Assembly (NCBI GenBank): GCA_003003725.1
Contig: PVWI01000025.1
Location: forward strand, 1 to 35,947
Source: a filamentous cyanobacterium Phorm 6
GTDB lineage: Bacteria > Cyanobacteriota > Cyanobacteriia > Cyanobacteriales > Microcoleaceae
Direction of reading: 5' to 3'
DNA: 35,947 nt
A program made the position numbers and the translations under genes. The stretch's first letter is position 1, and each line of letters opens with the position of its first letter. The notes beneath the pieces are model-generated. The model saw only the letters and a list, made by a program, of their open reading frames with translations. It was not told the DNA's origin and made no database searches. Of this stretch, positions 1-7,468 are shown in pieces.

Positions 1-114
1 AATATATAGTCCAAATAAAAGTCCATGACAGTAAATGTATTGTTTGTTACATTATACACCATAAAGTGAGGAGAGCCATTGCCCGTTACTGAACTTCTTT
101 TAAAGCCGAGATAA

Positions 115-1470
115 TCATGTTTTGCAGACTATTGGCAGGAGAATTTCAAATTCGGTTTTTTGACCGGGCTGCGATCGCAATTTCAGTTTGCCACCGTGCT
201 TTTCGGTGACGATTTGATCGCAGATAGCCAGCCCCATACCACTGCCTTTGCCTACTGGTTTAGTGGTAAAAAACGTGTCAAATATGTGCTCCTGGTTTTC
301 GAGGGGAATGCCCGGCCCGTTATCGCAAATCCAAATTGCTGCCCACTTGCCGTCTTCGGTTTCTATGACTTTAGTGGTGATTTCGATTTGGGGCTGCCAC
401 TCGTCGAGGCACTGGGGCTCTATTTCTCGATCGGCTACTTGCTCTGTTAGGGCGTCTAGAGCGTTAACTAACAAATTCAAAAATACTTGACTCAACTGAC
501 CGGAGTAGCCTTTAATTAGCGGCAGTTCGCCGTAATTTTTTACCACTTCTATGCCATTTTTAAAGCGGTTTTTCAGAATTAACAGCGTAATATCCACACA
601 TTCGTGAATGTCTGTCTGCACTGGCTTTCTCTCGTCCATATGAGAGAAGTGGTGCAGCCCATTAACTATTTTTAGCAGTTGTAAAGCTCCCAACTTCATC
701 CCTTCTAAGGTGACTGGCAAATCTTCTTTCAAAAAATCAAATTCAATTTCTTCTTTGAGCGCATCAATTCGGGGACAGGGTTCCGAATATTCTTCTTGAT
801 AAGCCGACATTAGCTGAAGCAAGTTTTCAAAATAGGATAGCAAAAAAGTTAAATTTCCCCAAATACAGTTCAGCGGATTTCTAATTTCGTGGGCTACTCC
901 TGCTACAATTCTTCCCAAACTCGCCATCTTTTCTGTTTGGATGAGTTTGGATTGGGTTTGTTTTTTGAGTAACTTATTTGTTAATTGGTGAATTCTGGAT
1001 TGAGCTACCATTAATTGGTGTACGTCCAACAGTCTGTAAATCTGGGGTGCTATTTCGACTACGACGGGTTCGTAAACTAATTCTGCTGATCTGTAAAGCG
1101 ATTCTTGGGCAGCTTCTACGATTAATTTACTGCCTGGAAGCAGCAGCAATTCTTGCTTGGAAAACCTATATAATACCTCTATGGGTCGCTTAAAAAACAT
1201 TTCTAATCCGTAGCGGCGGTTAACTCTTTCAAAAAATACACGCCTGGATATTAGGCCGACAAAATTACCCCGATCGGTCAAAATGACGCCTGGGAGCATA
1301 GAATTTCCTTCAAAAGCCTGGGCTACTTCTTTTGCCTGTTGAGTTAATTCAATTTGGCAGTTGTAGAGCGGTAGGTCTAGAAGAGTTGATTCTAAGGATA
1401 TATTCCAAGTACAAATCTCAGGTATATGCAACACTGATAACTCCGAGCTAATATCATGCACAGCAAACAT
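115..1470 (-). CDS. Sensor histidine kinase with CBS-like N-terminal region
   Basis: A 451-residue soluble histidine kinase with no membrane segment. Residues about 30-155 resemble a degenerate CBS-pair-like input region (LPGVILTDRGNFVGLISRR at about 59-77). A short helical linker (QTQSKLIQTEKMASLGR) leads into the dimerisation domain, with the H-box GVAHEIRNPL and phospho-accepting His194. The ATP-binding domain has the N box around Asn336, the G1 box DNGPGI at 383-388 and the G2 box GSGMGLAI at 409-416, so it should be catalytically competent. It has no receiver domain and no adjacent response regulator, so the partner is unknown. It is a clear paralogue of the kinase at 9364-10803, sharing the N-terminal region, linker and kinase core, but it lacks that protein's insertion before the G1 box. 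The ATG start gives a good alignment with the paralogue. The input signal cannot be read from the sequence. Confidence 0.93.
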   Translation of the reverse strand: MFAVHDISSELSVLHIPEICTWNISLESTLLDLPLYNCQIELTQQAKEVAQAFEGNSMLPGVILTDRGNFVGLISRRVFFERVNRRYGLEMFFKRPIEVLYRFSKQELLLLPGSKLIVEAAQESLYRSAELVYEPVVVEIAPQIYRLLDVHQLMVAQSRIHQLTNKLLKKQTQSKLIQTEKMASLGRIVAGVAHEIRNPLNCIWGNLTFLLSYFENLLQLMSAYQEEYSEPCPRIDALKEEIEFDFLKEDLPVTLEGMKLGALQLLKIVNGLHHFSHMDERKPVQTDIHECVDITLLILKNRFKNGIEVVKNYGELPLIKGYSGQLSQVFLNLLVNALDALTEQVADREIEPQCLDEWQPQIEITTKVIETEDGKWAAIWICDNGPGIPLENQEHIFDTFFTTKPVGKGSGMGLAICDQIVTEKHGGKLKLRSQPGQKTEFEILLPIVCKT

Positions 1471-1903
1471 AGATGAAACCCCCTGTTAAATGGTTCTTGA
1501 CGAGCACTTAAGTTGCTATTAATTGGTAGGTGGTAATTGGTAGAGATAATTGCTAATTTGTCAGATGACAATAGTATCTGACGGGAAAACCCGATCGCAG
1601 TAACATTGTCTACTCAAGATTTTGTTTCCAAATTAGTGTTAAACGATCGAAGCTTTTGCGGAACTTACGGATACTTTATGCAAACTTTTTACCATGATAT
1701 ACCCTGCGATTGCGTGTTTTGCGGAAATATTAAAAATTTATCAGGGATTTTTGCGATCTTTCATACAAGTTTTTCGTTGCTGCTAGGGAATTTGAGAACA
1801 GATCGCGGGTTATCAGTAAATATACGGGTATCCTTTGAGGGATCGAAGGCCCGGATTGGCGATCGTAATCAGGGACTTGAGGCCCCAACGATCAAGACTG
1901 GGA
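1471..1903. other. Intergenic region upstream of the CBS-like kinase
   Basis: This spacer holds the 5' region of the minus-strand kinase and the 3' flank of the next minus-strand gene. I see AT-rich sequence with a few TTGGTA-type heptamer remnants around 1520-1545 and a small hairpin (GTCAGAT at 1560-1566, ATCTGAC at 1576-1582). An open frame on the plus strand runs through it, but it needs a TTG start, has no family resemblance and enters the neighbouring gene antisense, so I do not call it. Confidence 0.4.
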
Positions 1904-2470
1904 CTAGGGTTCGACAAGGGGCCAGAGGCGTTCTAGCTGATTCCGCCAAGCGGTGAGAGTCTGTTCGCGAGACTCTCGCCCGAGTTCCATTTCGCCCATC
2001 AATCCCTCTGCGTAGAAACGGTCTAAAGTCTGAAGGGTAGTTTCTATAGACTGGCCCTGCATCTTGGCAGCTTTGATGATTTGACGGATGCGGCTTTCGA
2101 TCAAACCGCCAAAAAAGTCGGACAAACCTCGCTCTTGCAAAGCCAGTAGTCTAGCGATGGCGGCCGAGAAATCTGGGGCGGCGAGTGTGGCACAGTTGTG
2201 CTGAAATACTCCCCACAAAACGTTTTGATGTATGGCGTAGCGAGTTTCGAGGGTTGTGTCAAAGTTAGCTTCTAGCAGTTTATCGAAAAATGGTTGAGCT
2301 TCTTGGGCATCGGCGATCGGCAGTAAAATCCGCAGCCAACTCCCATCGTCTGAAAGCAGGACTAAGAGGCGAAATTTGGAGGTTTGTACTTGCCAAGAAG
2401 TAGGGGCTGGCATCTCAACACTTTCGCCGAATAAGTCTCTAAGGATCTTGCTAATTTCTTCGGGATTCAT
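1904..2470 (-). CDS. YbjN / type III secretion chaperone-like protein
   Basis: A 188-residue soluble protein without signal peptide or membrane segment. The pattern of a tryptophan-containing first strand (TSWQVQTSKFRLLVLL), a second strand with DDGSWLRILLPI at about 41-52, and a conserved NFDTTLETRYAI segment near 69-80 fits the YbjN/CesT-like fold found in many conserved cyanobacterial proteins of unknown function. The C-terminal third is helical and charged. In this superfamily the fold is used for protein binding, but no substrate is known for the cyanobacterial members. The gene stands alone between two repeat-rich spacers. The start ATG sits directly beside the TTGGTAA heptamer repeats, which lie in its 5' leader. 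Family assignment is from memory of the pattern; function is not assigned. Confidence 0.7.
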   Translation of the reverse strand: MNPEEISKILRDLFGESVEMPAPTSWQVQTSKFRLLVLLSDDGSWLRILLPIADAQEAQPFFDKLLEANFDTTLETRYAIHQNVLWGVFQHNCATLAAPDFSAAIARLLALQERGLSDFFGGLIESRIRQIIKAAKMQGQSIETTLQTLDRFYAEGLMGEMELGRESREQTLTAWRNQLERLWPLVEP

Positions 2471-2473
2471 GGT

Positions 2474-2505
2474 AGTTGGTAATTGGTAATTGGTAATTGA
2501 TAAAC
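2474..2505. repeat. Heptanucleotide tandem repeat (TTGGTAA unit)
   Basis: About four copies of a 7-base unit (TTGGTAA) lie immediately upstream of the gene ending at 1904. They belong to the short tandem heptamer class (STRR) known from filamentous cyanobacteria. Confidence 0.85.
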
Positions 2506-2581
2506 AGACGATCGGTAAATGAACACCAATTCACCGACGGGGCAGGGGTTTGAAGCCCTTACTCATGAAGGCAGATTGTGA

Positions 2582-2610
2582 TAAGAACGGAGTTTAAATC
2601 TCCGTTCTTA
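2582..2610. repeat. Short perfect hairpin
   Basis: The arms TAAGAACGGAG (2582-2592) and CTCCGTTCTTA (2600-2610) are perfectly complementary with a 7-base loop. It could be a terminator-like structure 3' of the minus-strand gene ending at 2777, or a dispersed repeat. There is no clear T tract. Confidence 0.6.
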
Positions 2611-2647
2611 GGAATGAGAATTAAATAACTTACAATCTTTATTGTTC

Positions 2648-2704
2648 TTGTGGGATGGGCGTCTCGCCCGTTCAGAAAGGACGGGCGGGACGCCCATCCC
2701 ACAA
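2648..2704. repeat. Long inverted repeat, GGGATGGGCG family
   Basis: Two 24-base arms (2648-2671 and 2681-2704) are complementary except for one position, around a 9-base loop. The core GGGATGGGCG...CGCCCATCCC recurs at 6361-6401, so this is a dispersed palindromic family. It lies downstream of the minus-strand gene ending at 2777 and may also stabilise or terminate that transcript. Confidence 0.85.
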
Positions 2705-2745
2705 ACTTGTGTAAATTATTTAATTTACGATCCTTATCACTTCGC

Positions 2746-2776
2746 TGTCAACTGTCAACTGTCAACTGTCAACTGT
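2746..2776. repeat. Heptanucleotide tandem repeat (GTCAACT unit)
   Basis: About 4.5 exact copies of GTCAACT end one base before the stop codon (2777-2779) of the adjacent minus-strand gene. This is a different unit from the TTGGTAA, TTGGCAG, TCATTAG and GGAAGAA arrays elsewhere in the window. Confidence 0.85.
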
Positions 2777-4345
2777 TTAAGGAAGCCAGCGAGGGTGATA
2801 GCCGGCAAAGGGAAGTTCTTCTGGCTGTACTTTTGCGGGAGATCCGTCTGCCGGTATTTCTAGTAAGGGTAGCACCCAGAGGCGACTGGTGGCGATCGAC
2901 TGTCCGCTGTCATTGCGGGGACTGTCTACTGTTGACGGATTTTTTGTGGTGACTGATTGGTCAAAAATTAATGCCAGTCCGTCGGGAGATAAACTGATTT
3001 GGGTATCTAATTGATTGGGCAAAATTAACAGCGGTTTGATGCTTCCTACCAAACGATTACCATCTTTTTTGAGGTCGATGGTGGCGATGAAAGGCTGTTC
3101 TTTGTAGCTTTCTGTTTTGAGGCGTTGGGCTAACAAGCAGTAGAGACGCTGAAATTGATTGTCTTTGTTTTTGCGCGGATCGAAATAGACGGCGAGAATG
3201 CTACCGGGAATTCGCAGTATTTCTTGTTCTGCGCCTTGGTTGTCTAAGATGAAGAGCGATCGAGTAAAATCAGCGTTGTATTTAACATAGGCGGCGGCGG
3301 AGTTGTCGCGGGCGATACCTAACACTTGTTCGTATTTTGGCAAAAATTCTACTGGATCTGCTTCTGGTGTGAGGGGAACGATCGCTAATCCTTGTTTTTG
3401 AGACATTATCATCGATTTGCTGTCGGCCCGAATCATAAAATCTCCGCCTTGTTGATTTTCCAAGGGGCGGGGCGCCATTTTTTCTTCTAAAATCCAAGGG
3501 CTGAAATCGGCGGGCTTGCGGCGGTTGATGCGCTGGATAACGATGATTTTTCCGTCGGGTGAGAGGTCAAATTTGAGGTTTTGGTAATCTTTGGAGTCTA
3601 GAAGTTTGGTGATTGTACCTGCTGGCTGCGTTCGCCCTGGCTCTTCTCCGGGGGATTGGGGATTGATGCCGGTGGTGACTGTAAATAGTTCTTGATTTAG
3701 GGTGCCGCGAGTACGGGGGATCGATCGATCTGTGGCTGAAAATAAAATGCGATCGCCCTGGGGATATGGTTTAAAATCGGTGACAACTAAATCTTTGGGA
3801 GTCAGCGATATCGGTTTCGATTCGCTGCTGGAGAGGTTGACTAACATTAATCTGCTTTCTGTTTCGCCTTGAACGCCGATATAAGCAAAAGCTCGATCGC
3901 GAGTGCGAAAGGAACTGCTAAACGGCTGCATTGGCGTGCCTTTATTTTGGTTGTTTTCTCCGAAATACTTGTCGGTTGCTCCGGCGAGTTTTAATGTGTA
4001 GGTAACGCCGTAGGGTGCTGGATCTTTTAGGGTGTAAGCCATGCGGCGCCCGGCCCAACTAAATTTACCCGGGAGTGAGGGTTCTAGCTTGAGGTTTTCC
4101 TCAACGGTGGCGTGGTTCATCGGCCGAAAGAAGGTGAGGATAAAGCCGGTATCTGTGGCGCCGATTTGTTTGTTTTCCCAGGTAAATTCTCGCACTTTGG
4201 GTGCTGTACGATCGCCCGACAGCAGCAGCAGTCCCATTAAGACGCTCAAGACTAGCATGAGGGCGATCGCCACGCGGTCGATCGGCTGTTTGAATAGCCC
4301 AATAGCGAAGGGTGAAGGATTAATTTTTTTCTTAAAAATATTCAC
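2777..4345 (-). CDS. Membrane-anchored Ig-like plus beta-propeller protein, function unknown
   Basis: From the GTG at 4343-4345 this encodes about 522 residues. An open frame continues upstream to a TTG at 4388-4390, which would add 15 residues; I prefer the GTG because a purine-rich stretch (AAGAGAGAA) precedes it and the protein then begins MNIFKKK. A single hydrophobic helix near residues 25-45 (VAIALMLVLSVLMGLLLLSG) gives an N-terminal anchor or uncleaved signal. An Ig-like domain of the Big_5/SbsA type follows (FTWENKQIGATDTGFILTFFRPMN onward), then repeated short blades with SPDGK/SPDGL motifs typical of TolB/WD40-like propellers. It is likely extracytoplasmic. Such architectures occur in conserved cyanobacterial envelope proteins, but no ligand or pathway can be named. 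Confidence 0.8.
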   Translation of the reverse strand: MNIFKKKINPSPFAIGLFKQPIDRVAIALMLVLSVLMGLLLLSGDRTAPKVREFTWENKQIGATDTGFILTFFRPMNHATVEENLKLEPSLPGKFSWAGRRMAYTLKDPAPYGVTYTLKLAGATDKYFGENNQNKGTPMQPFSSSFRTRDRAFAYIGVQGETESRLMLVNLSSSESKPISLTPKDLVVTDFKPYPQGDRILFSATDRSIPRTRGTLNQELFTVTTGINPQSPGEEPGRTQPAGTITKLLDSKDYQNLKFDLSPDGKIIVIQRINRRKPADFSPWILEEKMAPRPLENQQGGDFMIRADSKSMIMSQKQGLAIVPLTPEADPVEFLPKYEQVLGIARDNSAAAYVKYNADFTRSLFILDNQGAEQEILRIPGSILAVYFDPRKNKDNQFQRLYCLLAQRLKTESYKEQPFIATIDLKKDGNRLVGSIKPLLILPNQLDTQISLSPDGLALIFDQSVTTKNPSTVDSPRNDSGQSIATSRLWVLPLLEIPADGSPAKVQPEELPFAGYHPRWLP

Positions 4346-4469
4346 AAATTTTTCTCTCTTATTTCTGCTAAAAGTTATAGCAGTCGCCAAGACGCTGTGG
4401 TCATTGAACCCTGCGACCCTTCGGCTGAGGGAACGATCGCATCAATGCCTTAACCACCATGTTGGAAAG

Positions 4470-4577
4470 CTAAGCTGTCGCGCCTTTAAATTGTATATTC
4501 AGGGCGATGCTCAGAGCAACGTCCCACAAGACTTTGATTGTTTTTTGATATACAATTTAAATGCAGAACAGCTTATG
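4470..4577. repeat. MITE-like hairpin element, copy A
   Basis: The left arm starts CTAAGCTGTCGCGCCTTTAA and continues into TTGTATATTCAGGGCG. The right arm ends TACAATTTAAATGCAGAACA followed by GCTTA. The arms are imperfectly complementary (AAGCTGT/ACAGCTT ends, AAATTGTAT/ATACAATTT core). Total size is about 108 bases, with an unrelated centre. A second copy lies about 50 bases downstream. Confidence 0.8.
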
Positions 4578-4625
4578 ACTGCCAAATTTTCTTTCTTATT
4601 AAATTTTACAGCCCTGGACGCACTC

Positions 4626-4727
4626 CTAAGCTATCGCGCATTTAAGTTGTATATTCAGGGCGGGCGGGACACCCACTCATTGTTTGATTCTTTGATTAAC
4701 ATACAATTTAAATGCAGAACAACTTAA
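4626..4727. repeat. MITE-like hairpin element, copy B
   Basis: This is a direct second copy of the element at 4470-4577. The left arm CTAAGCTATCGCGCATTTAA and the right arm ATACAATTTAAATGCAGAAC are nearly identical to copy A, while the centre has diverged (it contains GGGCGGGACACCCACTC instead). Preserved arms with variable centres suggest selection on, or recent spread of, the hairpin. Confidence 0.8.
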
Positions 4728-4876
4728 CACTCAGAAATCCGTTTTTTTACACGGTAAAGCTACAATTAGTTACTTTATTTCCCGGATTTATTAGTTTTTG
4801 TAAGTTGTGGTGCATTCAGGACTGAATTAAACTGACGAGCTTAAGTAGGCGATCTCTGTGAAACTTCCAAGAGTTT

Positions 4877-6256
4877 TTACTGAAACAGTTTAGCGATCGG
4901 TACTAAATCTATCGGTGCTATTTTATCGATAGGTAGCCCCCAACCCAGCAGATACATTCTAATGCAAAGTATGCCTGCTAGTACCCCTAAGAACAGTAAT
5001 GTCAATTTGATATCCTCCAAAAAACAATTTAGCCCTTCTTTCCAAAGACCGTAGCTGGTTACTAAATAAGTAGGAATATCACCGACAGCTACAGCAATCA
5101 CAGCACCTAAATTACCCAGGAAATGATATCCGATCGGGATGCCAATAGTGATACTCAAGAAAGTTACCAGATTGCCCATAGCTGCATACTGAGATTTGCC
5201 AACCGCTAACAAACAACAACCCATCAAACTTTGGAGAGTCGTGTGCCAGATACCTAAAGCCAAGATTGGCAGCATCCAAGATGCTGCCATATACTCTTTC
5301 CTGTATAGTGTTAAAATTAGCTGATCTCCAAAGCTCACAAAAATTGCTAAGCCTATGGCTAAAGGTATCAGAATTAAGTTGCGGTTTTTAATGATTTTGG
5401 CGCGCAATTCTGCCCGAGGCAACTCTGCTAGCATGGAAATAGAGGGGAAAATTACCCTACCTGCGAGGGCGATGATCACTTGGCGCGGCATATCGCCGAG
5501 GGTAAAAGCGATGCCGTAAATGCCCAACATTGTTAAAGTAAAGATTTTCCCTAGAACTAGGCGATCGGCTTGAGAGCACAGAAAAAATAAGAGCGTAGAC
5601 AAAAATATCCATTTTCCATAAGAAAATATTTCTTTAGCTGCTTCTTTATCCCAAGCGAAGCGGTTTGACTGGCCGCGAATCAAAAAATGGCTCCATACTA
5701 ACTCTATTATAGAGCTAGTAAAACCGCCGACGAGGATGGCCCAGATTGTGGGATGGAAAAAAGCCCATACAATCATCACTGTAGTAGAAATTGCCTGTAT
5801 GCTAAACTCGAAAAGCACTACTTGCTTGACGCTCATTTTGCGTTCGAGGGTGGATACGGAAGTGGATTTGAACCCTCCTATTAGGGTGTTTATACTTATG
5901 CAGGGAAGCAACCACAGGAGACGCGGTTCTTCATAAAAGTTAGCAACTGGCCAGGTGATTGCAATTAAACACAACCAAACAAATAAGCTGCGAATAACTT
6001 GCATTGTCCAAGCGGTGTTGAAAAATTCAGGCTCGTTCCCGCGCTTGTTTTGAATGATGCTTGGGCCCAGACCTATGTCTGTGAATAGGTGGACACCTGT
6101 GATGAAAACGTAGGCTAGACCCATCAGGCCAAATAGTTCGGGCAAAAGCAGGCGGGTCAAAATTAGGTTGCTGGCAAATCGGATAATTTGACTGCTTCCA
6201 TAGCTGGCGATCGTCCAAAATGCGCCTTTGATGGCTAATTTTTTTTCTGATGACAT
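4877..6256 (-). CDS. Oligosaccharide flippase family (Wzx/MOP) membrane protein
   Basis: A 459-residue polytopic membrane protein with some twelve hydrophobic segments. The N-terminus (KGAFWTIASYGSSQIIRFASNLILTRLL at about 10-37, then FGLMGLAYVFITG) matches the first two helices of polysaccharide exporters in the MOP superfamily, and DIGLGPSIIQNK is a typical early loop motif. Family members move lipid-linked oligosaccharide units across the inner membrane for capsule, exopolysaccharide or O-antigen assembly. No glycosyltransferase or polymerase gene is adjacent, so this looks like an isolated flippase and its substrate is open. Length is usual for the family. The ATG at 6254-6256 is preceded by AT-rich sequence without a clear ribosome binding site. 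Confidence 0.88.
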   Translation of the reverse strand: MSSEKKLAIKGAFWTIASYGSSQIIRFASNLILTRLLLPELFGLMGLAYVFITGVHLFTDIGLGPSIIQNKRGNEPEFFNTAWTMQVIRSLFVWLCLIAITWPVANFYEEPRLLWLLPCISINTLIGGFKSTSVSTLERKMSVKQVVLFEFSIQAISTTVMIVWAFFHPTIWAILVGGFTSSIIELVWSHFLIRGQSNRFAWDKEAAKEIFSYGKWIFLSTLLFFLCSQADRLVLGKIFTLTMLGIYGIAFTLGDMPRQVIIALAGRVIFPSISMLAELPRAELRAKIIKNRNLILIPLAIGLAIFVSFGDQLILTLYRKEYMAASWMLPILALGIWHTTLQSLMGCCLLAVGKSQYAAMGNLVTFLSITIGIPIGYHFLGNLGAVIAVAVGDIPTYLVTSYGLWKEGLNCFLEDIKLTLLFLGVLAGILCIRMYLLGWGLPIDKIAPIDLVPIAKLFQ

Positions 6257-6360
6257 ATAGTGAAAACTTATTTTCTAATTACGAGTCTAGTTCCTGAATT
6301 TGTTGTTGGCAACTTCTACCGGATGCTGCTGCCACTTTTATAGCTGACTTTACCGTATCT

Positions 6361-6401
6361 TAATTGTGCTAGGGACGGGCGAGACGCCCATCCCACAATT
6401 A
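6361..6401. repeat. Palindrome of the GGGATGGGCG family; possible terminator
   Basis: A nested hairpin has outer arms TAATTGTG/CACAATTA and an inner stem GGGACGGGCG/CGCCCATCCC around a 3-base loop. It is a shortened relative of the repeat at 2648-2704. Its position 3' of the minus-strand gene ending at 6438 would suit a transcript end, but there is no T tract. Confidence 0.75.
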
Positions 6402-6437
6402 GAAAGGTAAAATTTAATCTCATAGCTTACTTCACAT

Positions 6438-7226
6438 TTAGTAATCATAAGGGTTTTTGGGTTCGGGAATTGGTTTGAGGGAGGATGCTTGAATGATTAA
6501 TTTGCGCTTGCCTTGCAGTTCTTCTACGATCATTTCTCCTTCTATTTCTAGCCAACTGTCTGGGGGAAAGGAGGCGCGGGTTTGACCGATCGCTAATTTG
6601 ACCGGCAACCCGATCGGATAGGCATCGGCCGCGCAGCAGGTAATGATAAAACGCCCGATCCACATATATTGTTCTACTATGTTGGGCGGGTGAATCACAA
6701 ATCCTTTAACCTTGACTTTTTGACCTCTGTATGTATCTGGCTCGGGATTGAAATTTAACAGCCGCACCCATTCGACGAGCGATCGGTTTTCGGGTTTTGT
6801 AGTATTGCGAAATTCTTGTGGTTCCAGTCTGGTGATGGGCAGGGATTCGGTGATGCCTCGTTCCAGTGCTGTCTGACTGGTAAATGTGCGTGGCGTTACG
6901 ATTAAACCGATTAATGCGACGCTTAACATTAAGGTGCTGCCGACACTGGGGGGAAATAAGGTAACGTGTTCGACTTCTGTAATTCTGGGAGACTTATTGG
7001 CTGGCGATGTCCGCAATTGCTTGGCGGCGCGATCGAGCTTTAAGAGTTCCCAAACTTTAAACCCGCCAATCACCATTAAGCCAATTCCTCCCACTACAGT
7101 CAAGCCAAAGTAATTGGGATGAATTAGAATGCTTAATTTGCCCGTAATCCAATATTTGAGGAGCAATATTCCCCATCCTAAGATAGCTAGGGCATCTAGC
7201 CAAGGGCTAAATTTTTTAAGGTTCAT
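6438..7226 (-). CDS. TIGR03943-family protein (permease partner, DUF1980-like)
   Basis: A 262-residue membrane protein. Two N-terminal hydrophobic helices (about 10-27 and 38-60) and a third near 97-111 precede a soluble C-terminal domain. That domain carries the family signature RFIITCCAADAYPIGLPV (Cys197, Cys198, Asp201) within an OB-like beta-rich region (YRGQKVKVKGFVIHP... WLEIEGEMIVEELQGK). TIGR03943 proteins are usually encoded next to a predicted permease of the PF03773 group, as here: the permease gene starts upstream on the same strand with a 242-base gap. In other bacteria these pairs have been linked to metal homeostasis. I infer a membrane complex with the permease, with the CC motif as a possible metal site. 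The substrate is not known. Confidence 0.88.
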   Translation of the reverse strand: MNLKKFSPWLDALAILGWGILLLKYWITGKLSILIHPNYFGLTVVGGIGLMVIGGFKVWELLKLDRAAKQLRTSPANKSPRITEVEHVTLFPPSVGSTLMLSVALIGLIVTPRTFTSQTALERGITESLPITRLEPQEFRNTTKPENRSLVEWVRLLNFNPEPDTYRGQKVKVKGFVIHPPNIVEQYMWIGRFIITCCAADAYPIGLPVKLAIGQTRASFPPDSWLEIEGEMIVEELQGKRKLIIQASSLKPIPEPKNPYDY

Positions 7227-7266
7227 TTTTTAATAGTTATTGGGAATTGGTCATTGGTCATTAGTC

Positions 7267-7372
7267 ATATCATGCCCGGTCAATTGACCGCCGCAAGGTT
7301 CGTAGTGCGGACTTCAGTCCGCTTTCATGGAGCGGACTGAAGTCCGCACTACGAAATGTTTTTGTTATGTTG
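7267..7372. repeat. Nested palindromic element (GTTCGTAGTG family), copy 1
   Basis: Perfect 25-base arms (7299-7323 and 7331-7355) surround a 7-base loop. The flanks keep degenerate outer segments (left ATCATGCCCGGTCAATTGAC; right TTTTTGTTATG) that match the outer arms of the copies at 17745-17885 and 28859-28989. The element sits between the permease gene and the TIGR03943 gene and would fold strongly within a shared transcript. Confidence 0.85.
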
Positions 7373-7468
7373 CTTTTTACCAGGCTCTGTTTCCCGATCT
7401 CGCAACTTACAGAAGAGAGGACCGTAGGAGGTGCTTAAGTTATTAAATTTCGCTCCTTAGCTCGTTTT

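Larger units (their letters stand above)
4346..4876. other. Repeat-bearing intergenic region
   Basis: This 531-base spacer between two minus-strand genes contains the 5' leader of the Ig/propeller gene and two copies of a hairpin element (separate entries). A plus-strand open frame crossing it is antisense to the gene at one end and made of the repeats at the other, so I do not call it as coding. Confidence 0.6.

Noticed and set aside
1904-1930. tRNA-like GGTTCGA motif near the end of the YbjN-like gene
   Set aside because: No acceptor stem, anticodon arm or D arm can be built around it, and it lies in coding sequence of the opposite strand.
1606-1956. 116-residue plus-strand open frame in the left spacer
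   Set aside because: It needs a TTG start, has no ribosome site or recognisable family pattern, and overlaps the end of the YbjN-like gene antisense.
4041-4727. 228-residue plus-strand open frame
   Set aside because: It is antisense to the Ig/propeller gene over its first half and runs through the two hairpin repeats in the second half. The repeated peptide RAFKLYIQG comes from the repeat DNA.
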